Shown here: one piece after another, positions 12,901 to 24,400 of the stretch
How positions within the stretch are numbered: the first letter of the stretch is position 1
Layout: every line of letters begins with the position of its first letter
Source of the DNA: Antedon mediterranea
Taxonomy: Eukaryota > Echinodermata > Crinoidea > Comatulida > Antedonidae
Direction: 5' to 3'
DNA: 64,000 nucleotides
Assembly: GCF_964355755.1 (NCBI RefSeq)
Contig: NC_092671.1
Location: 33,809,304 to 33,873,303, forward strand
The notes under the pieces: model-generated
Databases searched by the model: none
Seen by the model: the letters and a program-made list of their open reading frames with translations, nothing else
What the model was told of the DNA's origin: nothing
Program-made: the position numbers and the translations under genes

Positions 12901-15900
12901 TGTAATAACTACTATCAACATAACTGTTGGTTATAATCACCTTCTTGCTTACTGCTTATGTCATGATCTGAAATAAAACAATTAGAGTATCAACAACGTA
13001 TACAGTAATTTGTGAGCAGATCTTGGTCCTCCAATCCCGCTAACCACCAATCGTTCCAAGTAAAACACAAACATTGACATACATAAACCTAAAATAGTAT
13101 AGTTTTTAGATTACATATTATTATTCTATATTATATATAAACATTTTCTAGTTGGCCTGTTGGTTTCTGATTAAAAAATAAATTGATATCAATCATAGGG
13201 CCGGAACACGAATTATAGATGAATACAAACGTATATTTACTCACCTGCCATTTGCCCAAAAACAATTTCAGAATAAAATAAAATATTATTAAAAACACTT
13301 ACTCATCACAACACATACCTTCTTGATATTGTTTTATACACCTATTCTAAAAGTAGCCGTAAAAAAAAAAAAACAAGGACAAATCACGTGTCTTTCTAAA
13401 CTGGCGATTCAATCAATCAATTCTCAAAAAAAATCCAGAAATATAATGAGATAATAGTAATCAGTAAATGGAGTTTGTCGATTTGTTCCTAATAGTTCTT
13501 TTGCTTTGCTACTACAGACAGATAAAACATGGTTTAAAAACACCGCAATTATGTAGCTATTCGTATATAGACAGACTCGCAGTAGCTAGATAGCTTGCGA
13601 TAGTCAGTTAGACTCTATCTACTTACAGCTGCACAATTACTGATTTAATTGTTTTAACCTCATACCAGAGTGGCTATATTCAATGTTTTGTTGAACACGC
13701 CATTTTAATGTAATATAATAGTTATTTATTTTCCCTGATTTGACAAATCGAAAAATGGATCGAAAAAAAATATTTACATCAAAATATGTAATTTATATCA
13801 ACAAAAAGTATGGAATTCAATGCGTTTTTGTTTAATTTATTTGTTTATATTTTTGTTTTTATTTTTGATTAATTTATTAAAACTGCGAAATGGTATATTC
13901 TTTTTTTTTTTATTAATCTTCATTTTCATGTGCCCCACCTCATTGATTACGTAGTGTATGGGTGTGGAGTGTACATTTAAGACATAAAGAAAATAGAGAT
14001 ACGATACATCATTTGTCATCTTTGTATTTTAGTTCTTATTATTATATTGACCAAAACATGGACCAAAGCAAAACTTTTACGCTGTTTTAAAATGTCTGTA
14101 TGTATTACATTTTCAGTGAATACATTTATTTTATTTCAAAACAGAAGTGTTAACATACAAATACAGTAACGGATACAAATACAATAAATAATTGAACCAT
14201 ACATTTGAAATATTATTTCAGCACATACGCAATTTATCAAAATTAGGCCTATTTACTACAATATGTACGGGAGTTACACACATTCATCCCGACGATTTCT
14301 GTTACGAGCTGAAAAAGTATACATGATAACTTTACGTGAAAGATGGGGCCTATAAATCACTCAAGATTATAAACGTATCTTGATATTTTATTCGCATATT
14401 TTTCTTGAAAAGATGAATTTGTAAGAAATTTTACTTAAAGCTCAGGTACAGACATGAATTTTAAAACTGGTTAATTGTACATAAATCAAATATTTGTAAC
14501 ATAAATCAAGACGAAAAAAACATGAATTTCCCTTAATATGGTCAAACACAACATTTTGCAAAATTCTGCCATAAAAAACCAGGAAGACTTTTTTCCAGTA
14601 GTTAGGTAGTTTAACCTAATGTAATAACATGTCTGGTGACTCCCTAGAAGGTGAAAAAAGATGGTGGATATATGGTGGATAATTTTTAATATAGCATGAA
14701 AATAAAAATCTGACGTTGAATAAAAATTCCAGAAATGTAAAATTCAAGTTATATTACTTATATTAGTCCTCTGATAACATTTTTTACCACAGCCGTTTAC
14801 TTTTCATAGCTTTCTAAAATGCCTATCTATTTACAAAATTTGTGTACAAAAGAATAAAGATGTTACTGTGTAATTTTAACTATCCTCCCACTGATAAGAA
14901 AGCGCTTATGTTCAACACAACAATTATGAAACATAGGGGAAACTATAGATCGATAATTATTGGAATGTATGATCAATAGAATTTTTTTTGCGCACACCTG
15001 GCCTTTAAAATTAGTTAAGATCTTATCGATAATATTTTGCATAAACAGGATTCGACAAAATATTTAAAGAAAAATCATCCCCTGAAAAAAATTATAAACA
15101 ATTTTGGTTTTGTTTATGCTGTTTTTGTCACATAATATTTATTCATTTCGACCAAAATATGGGTTGGATAAAAATCATTTACCTCTAAACAAACTGTAAT
15201 TTAAAGCAAAACCAATGGGTTTTTGGTTGAATTTACTTTGTTTATTTATAGATGAACAATGTTGGTGTGTTTTTTCTACGGAAGTGAATAACTTGATTAA
15301 AAATTAAAAAATGGCACCTTAGAAGTCTGATTTTAATCTTCATTTTTCATGGGGATAATACATCTTATAATTTACATAAATAATGTTACAACAAAGAAGA
15401 ATACTATTATACCTGGAGGGTTTTTAGATTTACTACAGTTATTCGCTTATTCCAAAAAAATATATTGACAAAATGTCGCTGGATTTAACAAGAAGTCCAA
15501 TGGCTTCCAGTTGAATATTTTTCTTTGAATTACTGTTTTAGGCCTATAGGCCTATGTAATCAATAACTTATAGTAATAAATTGTAAATCAAAAAGATTAG
15601 TACATTTGATACTAACTTACCATCGTTATCTTGGCACTGTCCAAATTCAGCCTGAAATAAAAATAAGACTAGAAACACAACGACCAACGTTTGCATTCTC
15701 CTGTAAAAAAGGGTATATTCGTTGTTATTGAAAAAGTTTCAACCTGGATCGAATGTGATAATTGTGAAAATGAAAATATTTATTAAGACACATTTTCTAT
15801 TATTACTTTGATGTTGCTATTGCTATTGCTATATATGCAGTTGCCCTAACCATTAGACCACTGGGGCTTTCATGGTATTGTTCAAACTCGATTGGATAGC

Positions 15901-17945
15901 GACTCTTTAACATTCTCGGCGTGGTACGGCGGAACAGCACTGGTCCTCAGTTGTACGCACGCGCAACAGAGATCAAATTGATACGCCCTCATCTATTATC
16001 TATATATAAATTTACGTAAGGTCAAAATTCGGTAAATCGCGCCTTACATCTAGAATTTTTACTCGATGGTATATAAAGTTGGTTCGTACTTTCGGTACTG
16101 ATTGTAACCACCTGATGTAACCCTGTTTACTAATTAAATGAAGTTAGATAATTAGTTATTGACGATTAAAACGAATTTAGGTTCAACGATTTGCCCCAAA
16201 TAGGGGTGTTTTCCGATCGTGGTATACACTGTCTAATGGATGTCCATCTTGAAAAATACCAGCCAGAAAAATGCGAGGAGGCTTCGCATTTTCCTATCTC
16301 CTCCTACGATAATTGTTTTTAATAGCTGAAAACCGGTTGAACAGCTAGAGTACAGCATCATAATGTTGAAGACAGGCCGATTTTCTTTAAAAAATACTAT
16401 TTTGATAAATTTAATATACGATTATACAAATGTATTGATTTGCGATGAATGGAACATCCCAATCTCTCACTCTGCCAGAGTTTGGTTTAACACAAGTAGG
16501 TAAATTTATGAGCCCTTGGTTTAACACATACGGTAGGTAAATATATGGGCCCTTTGAGAATAAACTTGCAATAATTTGACAATACTGTAAATTAAATACC
16601 TATTAACTATTTGTTGTCCTCATTTGAATCGAGCATTTCTTACTGTGAATGTTCGTACTGTTAGATGTAATATAAAAATATACAAATAAACTTTATTACT
16701 GAGATTGTGGATAGGCTCTACTGTTAGATATACAAATAAACTTTATACTGACAAATGTTTTACTGTATTTAGAGGTATATTATTTATAGGCCTATAAAAC
16801 ATGAAAAAAATATTTCGTTACTGAGTGGATAAAGAATATATTTAAAAATTGTTCCTCTTTGTACCTATCCGCTTTCCCATCCCTCAACCCTAATGTTACA
16901 TACAAAACACAAATTCAAAAATTTGGACTCATTTTGTGGTAAGTTTCTCCTTCGGAAGTAATTCCCAGGGTGCTAATTTTAGTTGACTACATAAATCATC
17001 GTGTCTATTTATTCGTTTCTGTAAACGACTATGTATTATAGTCCCGCGGTACGTACATTTGAAATCGCCAGTTTTGTTACGCTGAAATTACTGTGTATTC
17101 GAGAACCATCTGTGGGCACGACCTAGATGGTACGCGAGCGAAGCGAGCGTACCATCTAGTAATATATAATTACTAAAAAAAAATCCTAAATAGCACATAG
17201 CGACACCACCTAAACGGTCGACCAACAAGTAGGCCAAATTTATAAAAGTAAACCACCAAATTCCTTGTGTATAGACTTAAGTAAACCTAATTCTTCATGT
17301 TAGAACAAGTGCTCTTGTATACACATTATATCAAAAATGAACTTATTTATTTCACTAACTCTAAGTTTAAGCGATTTACAGTTATATGAAATACATCGTA
17401 AGTGATTGGTCTCATTTCCATTCATTATTGCCATCTGTCTTTCCAACTTTCGAATAAACGCACCATCAGGCCACAGCAGAGCATTAGTTAACGTTGTTAT
17501 TAATGTTGGTGTTGGTGTTATATATATCATTATAATTAACTTGTTAAACTGATTTGAAAAAAATATTCGACGGGACGGTAACACAATAGGCCTAAGTGGA
17601 GCAAACCGGGACAATGTCTGCACCATCGCAAAACCACCCAGATGGCAAAAGTTTCTTGCTAGAATTTCGTAGACAGACTAATCATATCTAGTTGGCCTAG
17701 CAATTTAAAAAAAAATTATACAATGAATATCAAGACACGTTTTTACCTGAAAAGTATTACTTATGTCTAAATAAGTTGCAATAAAATGCGTCCTCTCATT
17801 ATATTACCCATCGGCCTTTTCCCGCATACGTCTTGTGAAGTTAAGGAGGGAATAATTTCTATTCACGTACAACTTATCTTGTGTTTTTTAACGCAACATA
17901 CTATCATGCAATAATAGTGTAAAGTACTTACAGTTTAGCAGCCAT
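3959..17945 (-). CDS. Gene A: secreted modular micro-exon peptide precursor (3' end not found)
   Basis: Not a recognised family. Reading right to left, coding exons are proposed at 17932-17945, 15621-15700, 14282-14308, 12941-12967, 11857-11886, 11020-11046, 9940-9969, 8269-8295, 4488-4517 and 3959-3985. The first junction is phase 2 and all later ones are phase 1, so the frame stays open through every exon. Exon 2 encodes a hydrophobic signal peptide. The following 27- or 30-nt exons alternate between a basic module (RNRNRRDE or RGSRIRRDE) and a module reading HDISSKQE. The alternation follows from tandem duplication of a 1.9-kb unit. The product should enter the secretory pathway, and RR pairs could be proprotein-cleavage sites; that is inference. 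Donors of the HDISSKQE exons are GTGATT, which is weak, so some may be skipped. No terminal exon with a stop was found to the left; it may lie outside the window or be lost. Confidence 0.6.
4488..4517 (-). CDS. Gene A micro-exon, HRSRIRRDE module (30 nt), diverged copy
   Basis: A TTTCAG acceptor and GTTAGT donor bound 30 nt reading EHRSRIRRDE. It lies in an older, shortened copy of the tandem unit at 3.86-4.8 kb. Confidence 0.5.
4800..5700. other. No recognised gene
   Basis: Contains a short direct repeat (CTCCTATAGTAACATT, near 5447 and 5521, each followed by AATCGCACCTAAATTT). The ORFs look like chance readings. Confidence 0.35.
5750..5790. promoter_or_regulatory. Possible TATA-less promoter core (ETS sites)
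   Basis: CCGGAAGTGACG at 5764-5775 is a full ETS/GABP-type site joined to a CRE half-site. A second GGAAG core follows at 5781-5785, and GGCCATTTG just upstream resembles YY1. The surrounding 250 bp is richer in CpG than its neighbours. No downstream gene could be identified on either strand, so this is tentative. Confidence 0.3.
6120..6690 (-). mobile_element. Core-only relic of the GACA-flanked repeat
   Basis: Holds the core sequence (TTATGGCCAGGAATCGATG, then AATTACGTGCGTAGCGCAT, then ACGCACGTGTAA) in the orientation of copy 2. It lacks both GACA tracts, and a TTTA/ATTT microsatellite at 6076-6105 replaces one end. Confidence 0.65.
7085..7180 (+). mobile_element. tRNA-derived SINE head
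   Basis: TGGCTCGATGG at 7097-7107 fits a pol III A box, and GAGATCGAGTC at 7140-7150 fits a B box at normal spacing. The sequence cannot fold as an intact tRNA. A T-rich stretch follows. The body and tail of the SINE are not clear. Confidence 0.5.
8269..8295 (-). CDS. Gene A micro-exon, HDISSKQE module (27 nt), copy 3
   Basis: Identical in design to 11020-11046. The intron between this exon and 9940-9969 carries the 0.8-kb GACA-flanked repeat. Confidence 0.5.
8708..9508 (+). mobile_element. GACA-flanked nonautonomous repeat, copy 1
   Basis: The element starts CAAGGCCAACAGCC and ends CCACGCGAC. A GACAGACAGACC microsatellite lies near each end, both times introduced by GCATAGTGATACCGGACCG and closed by CCGACATAGTGAACTATA. 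The core of about 530 bp has many CpG motifs. Neighbouring tandem units at 11.44 and 13.37 kb lack it and read straight through an A-run, so it is a genuine insertion. It contains no ORF and its superfamily is unknown. Confidence 0.75.
9940..9969 (-). CDS. Gene A micro-exon, RGSRIRRDE-like module (30 nt), copy 2
   Basis: Same splice sites as 11857-11886, with one base difference that changes GGCAGC to GGAAGC; the protein reads ERGSRIRRDE in phase 1. Confidence 0.55.
11020..11046 (-). CDS. Gene A micro-exon, HDISSKQE module (27 nt), copy 2
   Basis: Same 27-nt exon and splice sites as at 12941-12967, one repeat period (about 1.92 kb) away. Confidence 0.5.
11857..11886 (-). CDS. Gene A micro-exon, RGSRIRRDE module (30 nt), copy 1
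   Basis: A CATTTCAG acceptor and GTTAGT donor bound 30 nt reading ERGSRIRRDE in phase 1. It has three serial copies (11857, 9940, 4488), as expected from unit duplication. Confidence 0.55.
12941..12967 (-). CDS. Gene A micro-exon, HDISSKQE module (27 nt), copy 1
   Basis: A TTTATTTCAG acceptor and GTGATT donor bound the 27 nt. The exon is in phase 1 and reads xHDISSKQE. The same exon is found at 11020, 8269 and 3959. Confidence 0.5.
13740..14310. repeat. Diverged relic of the 1.92-kb unit
   Basis: The block around 13770-13930 repeats the AATTTATATCAACAAAAAGT and AATGGTATATTC landmarks seen at 11.57-11.72 kb. It is followed by the related micro-exon at 14282. Between 13498 and 13740 no feature was recognised. 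Confidence 0.55.
14282..14308 (-). CDS. Gene A micro-exon, basic module RNRNRRDE (27 nt)
   Basis: A CTTTTTCAG acceptor and GTGTGT donor bound 27 nt. With the phase-1 G of exon 2 it reads ARNRNRRDE. It lies in a diverged outlying copy of the tandem unit and resembles the 30-nt RGSRIRRDE exons and the DHKRVRRDE exon of gene C. Confidence 0.55.
14310..15600. other. Gene A intron; no other feature recognised
   Basis: AT-rich intronic sequence between the signal-peptide exon and the first micro-exon. It shows no ORF or repeat that could be named. Confidence 0.4.
15621..15700 (-). CDS. Gene A exon 2 (signal peptide)
   Basis: A TTTTTTACAG acceptor precedes GAGAATG, and the exon ends GATG before a GTAAGT donor. 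From the internal ATG (15694-15696) it reads MQTLVVVFLVLFLFQ, a classic hydrophobic signal core, followed by AEFGQCQDND. Cleavage near the Q/A/E residues is likely but not determined. The exon ends in phase 1, matching the micro-exons that follow. Confidence 0.65.
16270..17120 (+). repeat. Inverted partner of 48763-49765
   Basis: GAACCATCTGTGGGCAC and the block GTTGAAGACAGGCCGATTTTC recur in reverse complement at 48.77 and 49.66 kb, with diverged sequence between. Both copies lie in the long first intron of a micro-exon gene, in opposite orientations. This suggests a dispersed element rather than gene duplication. Confidence 0.65.
17125..17162. repeat. Palindrome with GCGAGCGAAGCGAGC core
   Basis: CTAGATGGTACGC is inverted as GCGTACCATCTAG around GAGCGAAGCGA. 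The same GCGAGCGAAGCGAGC core occurs at about 53362 and 58497, flanked there by a different inverted pair (CTAGAGGG / CCCTCTAG). Confidence 0.7.
17180..17626 (-). pseudogene. LINE endonuclease N-terminus, truncated
   Basis: The minus-strand ORF at 17300-17626 ends with RCISYNCKSLKLRVSEINKF and DIMCIQEHLF. This matches the opening of an AP-type endonuclease of non-LTR retrotransposons (N in the first motif, QE in the second). After a stop, HEELGLLKSIHKEFGG continues in frame to about 17240. The rest of the endonuclease and the RT are missing. It sits in gene A intron 1. Confidence 0.6.
17932..17945 (-). CDS. Gene A exon 1 (start codon, 14 nt)
   Basis: The minus strand reads CACCATGGCTGCTAAACT followed by a GTAAGT donor. 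The ATG has a strong Kozak context and the exon encodes MAAK plus two bases of the next codon. Joined to exon 2 it keeps frame through the second methionine. The same 14-nt design occurs at 50826-50839 in gene B, which supports it being real. Confidence 0.6.
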
Positions 17946-18344
17946 GGTGATAGTGAACATCAATTAGTCTAAGTACGACTGGTTGGTGTATCTTTTTGAA
18001 AGACACTTTTATTTTATTTAAAAGGATAAATTAACATAAACATAAGATATAACACATGTTTTAAACATTATGCTTATATATAAAAAAAATCAATTTTGTA
18101 ATTGTCCTTATTCATATTATTTAGAATAATTCATTTAAATAGTGCTTAGTCTATAATTTAAATGTATAATTATAGTTTAAGTGGCTTTATTGTTAGTGTA
18201 TGCACAAAACAATTCTTTAGAAAAACAGTTTTATATGTGCAATGTTGCAATAATCCTTATTGTTATTATTCTAATATAATTAAATGAAATGATGCTTACG
18301 TGTGGTTTTTATATGTATATTGTGTGTGAAATGAGATTAATTAT

Positions 18345-18368
18345 TATTATTATTATTATTATTACTAT
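18345..18368. repeat. (ATT)n microsatellite
   Basis: About eight ATT units. Confidence 0.8.
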
Positions 18369-18444
18369 TAATACACACCTGTTGCAAGGATGTTTGTTTC
18401 CAAATATATATTAAATACATGCACAGAATGTATACTTCACTACA

Positions 18445-19130
18445 TTGGTAATTGTTTCCATTACATTATGTAATACGGCGAACTTGGCTGGTCGCCTATT
18501 TCTGTTGTACAGGATAAACTTTTTCAATCGTATTTTATTGATGGATCACAATCGATGGCCAAAACTATTACTTACTTCTTTGCTTGACTTAAACTGTAAT
18601 TTTGATCTATTAAGTTATAAGATTGTAAATCACTTAGAAAACCTATTTACTAAAGGTAATGCAAATGATATATTTGAAAAATCGTAAAAACAAAGAAATT
18701 GTTAATTCACATTGAGTGTGCTCTCTTAAACAATCTCTCTTTGATTTATCAATTGCTAATTGGAGCCAAGAGTTAAATACAAAATCATCACTCAACGAAT
18801 ACAAATCTTAAAAAAAAACCTTGTCTTGAAACTTACCTTCTGGACAAAACAGATTTTATAGAAAACGTAACACACTTCCTATTTGAATGTCCTGCTTACG
18901 ACGACATTAGAAAAGAAGAAACCATGAGATTAAAACTACAATTGCAATCTTCTAACCTTAATCATATTATTTGGCACTTATTCATAAACTCTAATACTGA
19001 TGTTAAAATACACCTAACACTTGGAAGTGACTATCATGTATTCAGTAAAGAAACCCATCTAATACTTGATAAATTTTGCAAAATATATGCCAAAAGAGCA
19101 TTGAAAAAGCGCTCCGCAATTATCAATTAA
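18445..19130 (+). pseudogene. LINE C-terminal region, frameshifted
   Basis: Three segments in different frames resemble the region after the RT of a non-LTR element: GRLFLLYRI...DHNRWPKLLL near 18500, then NWSQELNTKSSLNEYKS near 18760, then ETYLLDKTDFIENVTHFLFE followed by CPAYDDIR. The last has the usual C-x-H-x-C arrangement near the C-terminus. Reading continues to a TAA at 19130. Stops and frameshifts make it a dead copy. Confidence 0.6.
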
Positions 19131-19675
19131 TAGATCTAGAGATTGTACCAGATTTCAGTTCTGTATTGCAGAGTAAGACCTGCATAGTGTAAATTTATGT
19201 TGTTGTTGTTTTTGTTTTGTTTTTTTTTAACTGTAGGCCTATTAGTTGATTTTAAAATGCCTTGTAATTCATTTATTTCTTATGTTTAACTTTATAATGT
19301 AATTTGTTAATTTTGCAAATGTAATTTCTGTTCATTTTAGGCCTTTTATTTATATCTGTATTTTGTATCATCATTGTAAACAACACTTAACTGCTGCATG
19401 GAGACTTTAAATTTATATTTACAAAACTTTAAAAACACAATTAAATCAGGATTATAATTTGAGGTAAAATTGGTTAATAAAACACTAAAAATAAGATTAA
19501 ATATTAAAATTAGGAAAATCGAAATAATAATAAAAAATAATACTACTTTAAGTAAATAACAAATAAAGATCATAACTCATAACATAATTAAATGATATAC
19601 AGTATTAACAAGAACATAAATACTAAAATAATAATAAACAATATAATACAGTATTTAAATTAAATGACATTTTTT

Positions 19676-20485
19676 GTCGCGTGGAAGCGACTCTATAGTT
19701 CACTATGTCGGTCGGTCGGTCTGTCTGTCTGTCTGTCTGTCGGTCTGTCTGTCGGTCTGTCTGTCTGTCTGTCTGTCGGTCCGGTATCACTATGCGTTTT
19801 ATCGCTTTATGACCTTATCTTGATATCAGTTTAATCTAGCTAAGTCAATTTTTCACAGAATATTCCTTATGGCCAGGAATCGATGTGGTTATGTTTTCAC
19901 GGTGTGCAATAAAAAATTACGCGGTCTACGCACGATTTAACGAAATCACGTTTGTAATCATATCTTAACAACCATGAATCACAATTAAATAAAATTTGGT
20001 ACTCATAAATTTCAGGGCATAAATCATCATATGGCAATACAATTACGTGCGTAGCGCATGTAACGCATGCGTAAGCGCGCTTAAAATTTTCAAAATTTAT
20101 TTTCGATGAAATAAGAGTACGTTTCAGGCAATTTTAAGCGTTTACAAAATTGCCATGAGTGCGCAGATTTTTGCGCGCGCACTGCGCGTTAAATGTTATT
20201 GCGCACTCTTCTTGCCCGATTTCTGTTTTCTTGACTTACTTTTCAACTCGAAATTACGTTATACGAGCACGTCAAAAGTGACAGGCTACGCACGTGTAAA
20301 TTAAAAAAATATAAATGTTTTTAAACATTTCAACATTTTTAAACATGTTCAGTAATTTCGGTCAGTATAGTTCACTATGTGGGTCGGTCCGTCTGTCTGT
20401 CGGTCTGTCTGTCTGTCGGTCTGTTTGTCTGTCGGTCCGGTATCACTATGCATTGTAGCACACGACTTAATGGCTGTTGGCCTTG
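19676..20485 (-). mobile_element. GACA-flanked nonautonomous repeat, copy 2
   Basis: Reverse-complement copy of the 8708-9508 element, with the same ends, both GTCTGTCGGTC tracts and the core. The long ORF over its right end only reads the microsatellite and is not a gene. Confidence 0.75.
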
Positions 20486-21049
20486 TTAATAATATGTCTA
20501 ATAATATTTTCTTTAAAAATAACATATTAATAACATTGATAATAATACTAATAATAAATAATAACACTCCATCAATGTTACGTATTGTTATGGCAAGCCT
20601 CAGCTGTCTGAAGTATTCAAAATATTATATTATTATATCATTTTTTTATTATATTATATATTTTATTGTAATGAATTATACGTTTTGCATTATATTACTT
20701 GGTTTTAGCATTATATTATATCTATTTCTAATATATTATGTGAAAAATGTAACAAATTACTGACTTTTTGTATTATATTATTTGGTTTTGGCATTATATT
20801 ATGAACATTTACTATTATATTATTAATAAAATACATTATATTATAATATAATTGTATTATATTAAACGCATTTACCTTACTTTATAACATACAACATTAT
20901 TATATTATACGGATTCGTTAGTTATATTATTATTTTGTATGATGTTTATTATACGTCACGGCTTATTTCACTTCTTCTAACTCTTGCTCTCCCTCCCCCT
21001 GTTCACTAGCAATCAGCGGCAGAATCTGAATTGTGTGACTGTTGAAGAA

Positions 21050-21376
21050 TAATTAATTATCTTTACTACGTACTAGGCCTAGGCCTAGGCCTACTAGGGG
21101 ATCTAGCATAGACGTAGCTAGTTAGACAAGTGACCAAGGACCACCGGACAGCTACAACTAATACTACAATACAATAATATTACTACAATAACTACTACTG
21201 CTACTACCTAGGCCTAGCTAGCAGAGTACTAGCTACTAGCTAGGTAGCTACTACTAGGCGCTAGGGCGTATGTGTGATATTAACTACTACTAGGCCTACT
21301 AGTACTAGGCCTAGGCTAAGCCTAGACTTAAGTTGTAGTAGGTAGGCTAGGGCCGGGCCTGCTGCCTTAGGCTAGG

Positions 21377-21415
<39 letters not shown>

Positions 21416-21420
21416 GGCAG
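21050..21420. repeat. TAGGCCTA/TAC-rich simple sequence
   Basis: A dense run of AGGCCTAGGCCTA and CTACTACTACTA, mirrored in the other palindrome arm at 25460-25810. The sequence is low in complexity and highly self-complementary. Confidence 0.7.
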
Positions 21421-24400
21421 CCAGCCCATAAGCCAAAATGTTGGATTTTTAAGTAAACCAAAATTTGGGTACAACAAGCGAGTTGGCATGGCATGGCCCG
21501 GGTACAGGTTGACCTGTATCCTTCTAGCTAATCGTACTAGGCCTAGTCCTCAAGTAAGTCTACGCTACCCAGTCCGGCTACAATATGGTCTATTTTGTTT
21601 TATAGCTTTATTAATACCAAGTCTCATAAATCTCTACTGTATTTGTCCAAGCTACTCCAGCTACATGGTATTGCCTTGAGGCTAAACTACACGGTATACT
21701 GGCACTACCATCATTCCTGGCTCGTCAACCTGGACCACATAAGCACAGTTTCAGTTTATTACCATTTCAATTTCTGAACATAAGAGATGAACAACTTATA
21801 TGGATGGATAACCGTAAGAGCGAAGCTCGTTTACCGGTCAACCGTTAGTGCAGGACATGTCTACACTTGTGTTTGCAACCCCTTGGATAAAATAATATTA
21901 TTTATATAAAGGAGAAAGTTAGATATTATAATATTTCTTTTCGAGCATACAATGATAATTTTAAAATTACTTCCTAAGAAGTCATACTACTGATTCAAAA
22001 TAGTGACTTACACCCTGTGGTCAAGGCTTTATTTTATATTATGCTTATTTCCTCCAACATACAGAGTACATAGGACTTTCCACACAGATAGTTCCATATA
22101 TACAGTACTCTTTTATAAATAGATGTATCTCTCCAAACTACTCCCAACTACCTAATCTAATAATAGTACTATTAGCATACTATATACTATACACTTTGTA
22201 GACAATAAATAAATTGTATACACCTAGAGGACTTATGGTAGTACAGTCGATCGCCCTCTCACTGGCCCGGTCAACATAATCTATACCTAAATTATTACAG
22301 TAATTAAAGTACATTATTACTGAGATATATTTTTTTTTTCAGAAGTCAAAGTTATGTGTATAGAAAGCAGTACTCGTATTAAAAACTAAGCATTTTGCAG
22401 GTCACTTGAACGCAAACTGGCAGGATATTTTTTATTGTTGAAATGAATTGAATCCTAACTTATTTTCTACGAACTGGAGACAAAGACATATTATGACCTT
22501 TTTATTTAAATGTATTTGAATAGACCTCCATGTAAAGTCATTAAAGGCCACATGATTGTTTTATATTTTAATATGTGATACTAATAGTAGAAAATTATTG
22601 TGTATAATGAGGACTAAGAATCTGATATTCACTTTCATTCTCATCTTTTTAAAATGTTATTTATAATGCTGGTAATGAGTTTAAAATTTAATTATATTGA
22701 CTAGTTTTGATAATCATTATGTCCATATAAATTAATTTATATTTCTGTTGTGTAATATAGTTCATATATTATGTATTAAATAAATTGGTAAGGCCCTATA
22801 CTGTTATTATTTAAAGAAAGTTTATATACACTTATTTTATGCCTACCAATATTAGTATAATTGTTTATATAAATATTTTGTCTAATTGCCTTTATTTTTT
22901 GTATAGGCCAATGGCATCAATGTTTTTCTCAAAGCAAATTAGCCTAATAATGCCATACTTAGACACATGATTCATTGATTTCTGATATTCTGTACTTGTG
23001 TATGCATTACTAAAATAACCTAGTAGTTAATATATTTCATTTGTAATGTATGTATAAACATTCAGTTTTTTTCACATTTTTAAATTTAAACATACATACA
23101 TATATTACTCATTAATTAATAATAATTATTAATAAATTAATAGAAAACTAGAGAGGGCACTTTTCGACAAGAAAATGAATGTTTTTTTATGTGCGTTATT
23201 TTTCCGCTCGAGTTTATTCAATGTACTGTAATATACACTGCTATACTATTTTATTGGAAAGTAATTATTTTTGTGTGAATCTTCTTGGAGTTGTTTGAAA
23301 GCGTATCCGCTTACTTCTTTTCTTCAGAAAACATCTAATTTAGGTCTTAAAGTGACAACTATACACCTCACACCACCAACTTCCAACACACTAGTTTCTG
23401 CCCACACACACTTCATCTCCTGAACTAACATAGTACAGTATAAGTCAAATTAATTGTTTTAATTTTTTTTTTATTGCTGCCTCAAAAAATATTATATAAT
23501 AGTAACAATATCAGAAAGGTAGATAGGTATTGTAATAATTTTTAAATTTAAAAATGTTTAAAGAAATATGAATATATGTTTATACATACATTATAAAATA
23601 ATATTAACTACTATTTTAGTAATGCATACACAAGTACAGAATATCAGAAATCAATGAATCATGTATCTAAATATGGCATTATTAGGCTAATTTGCGTTGA
23701 GAAAAACATTGATGCCATTGGCCTATACAAAAAATCAAGACAATTAGACAAAATATTTACATAAACAATTAATACTAATATTGGTAGGCATTTAAATAAT
23801 AGTGTATATAAACTTTCCTTAAATAATAACAGTATAGGGCCTTACCAATTTAATTAATACATAATATATGAACTATATTACACAAAAGAAATATAAATGA
23901 ATTTATAAGGACATGATGATTATCAAAAATAGTCAATATAATTAAATTTTAAACTCATTACCAGCATTATAAATAATAATTTAAAAAGATGAGAATGCAA
24001 GTAAATATCAGATTCATAGTCCTTATTATACACAATGATTTTCTACTATCACATATTAAAATATAAAACAATCATGTAGCCTTTAATGACTTTACATGGA
24101 GGTCTATTCAAATGAATTTAAATAAAAGGGTCATAATATGTCTTCGTCTCCAGTTCGTAGAAAATTAAGTTAGGATTCAATTCATTTCAACAATAAAAAA
24201 TATCCTGCCAGTTTGCGTTCAAGACCTGGAACCTGCTTAGTTTTTAATACGAGTACTGCTTTCTATACACATAACTTTGAATTCTGCAAAAAAAAAAAAA
24301 ATCTCTGTAATAATGTACTTTAATGACTGTAATAATTAGATTAGGTAGTTGGGAGTAGTTTGGAGAGATACATCTATTTATAAAAGAGTACTGTATATAT

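Larger units (their letters stand above)
7517..13497. repeat. Tandem array of a ~1.92-kb unit (gene A exon-bearing)
   Basis: Landmarks recur at a fixed spacing. The motif CAAAGAGTAGAAAAGAGAAA starts near 8174, 10928 and 12846, and ATACGTATGATTCTTTATTG near 7517, 10240 and 12156. The period is about 1918 bp, apart from one unit enlarged by an 0.8-kb insertion at 8708. The array holds two whole units and partial ones at each end. Each whole unit carries one RGSRIRRDE exon and one HDISSKQE exon. Confidence 0.85.

Noticed and set aside
15835-15870. Minus-strand GTGGTCTAATGGTTAGGGCA resembling a tRNA A box
   Set aside because: There is no B box and no tRNA fold; possibly a SINE scrap, not supportable.
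20377-20763. 128-residue ORF reading (VCLSV)-type repeats
   Set aside because: It translates the GTCTGTCTGTC microsatellite of the GACA-flanked repeat and then AT-rich DNA; no domain.
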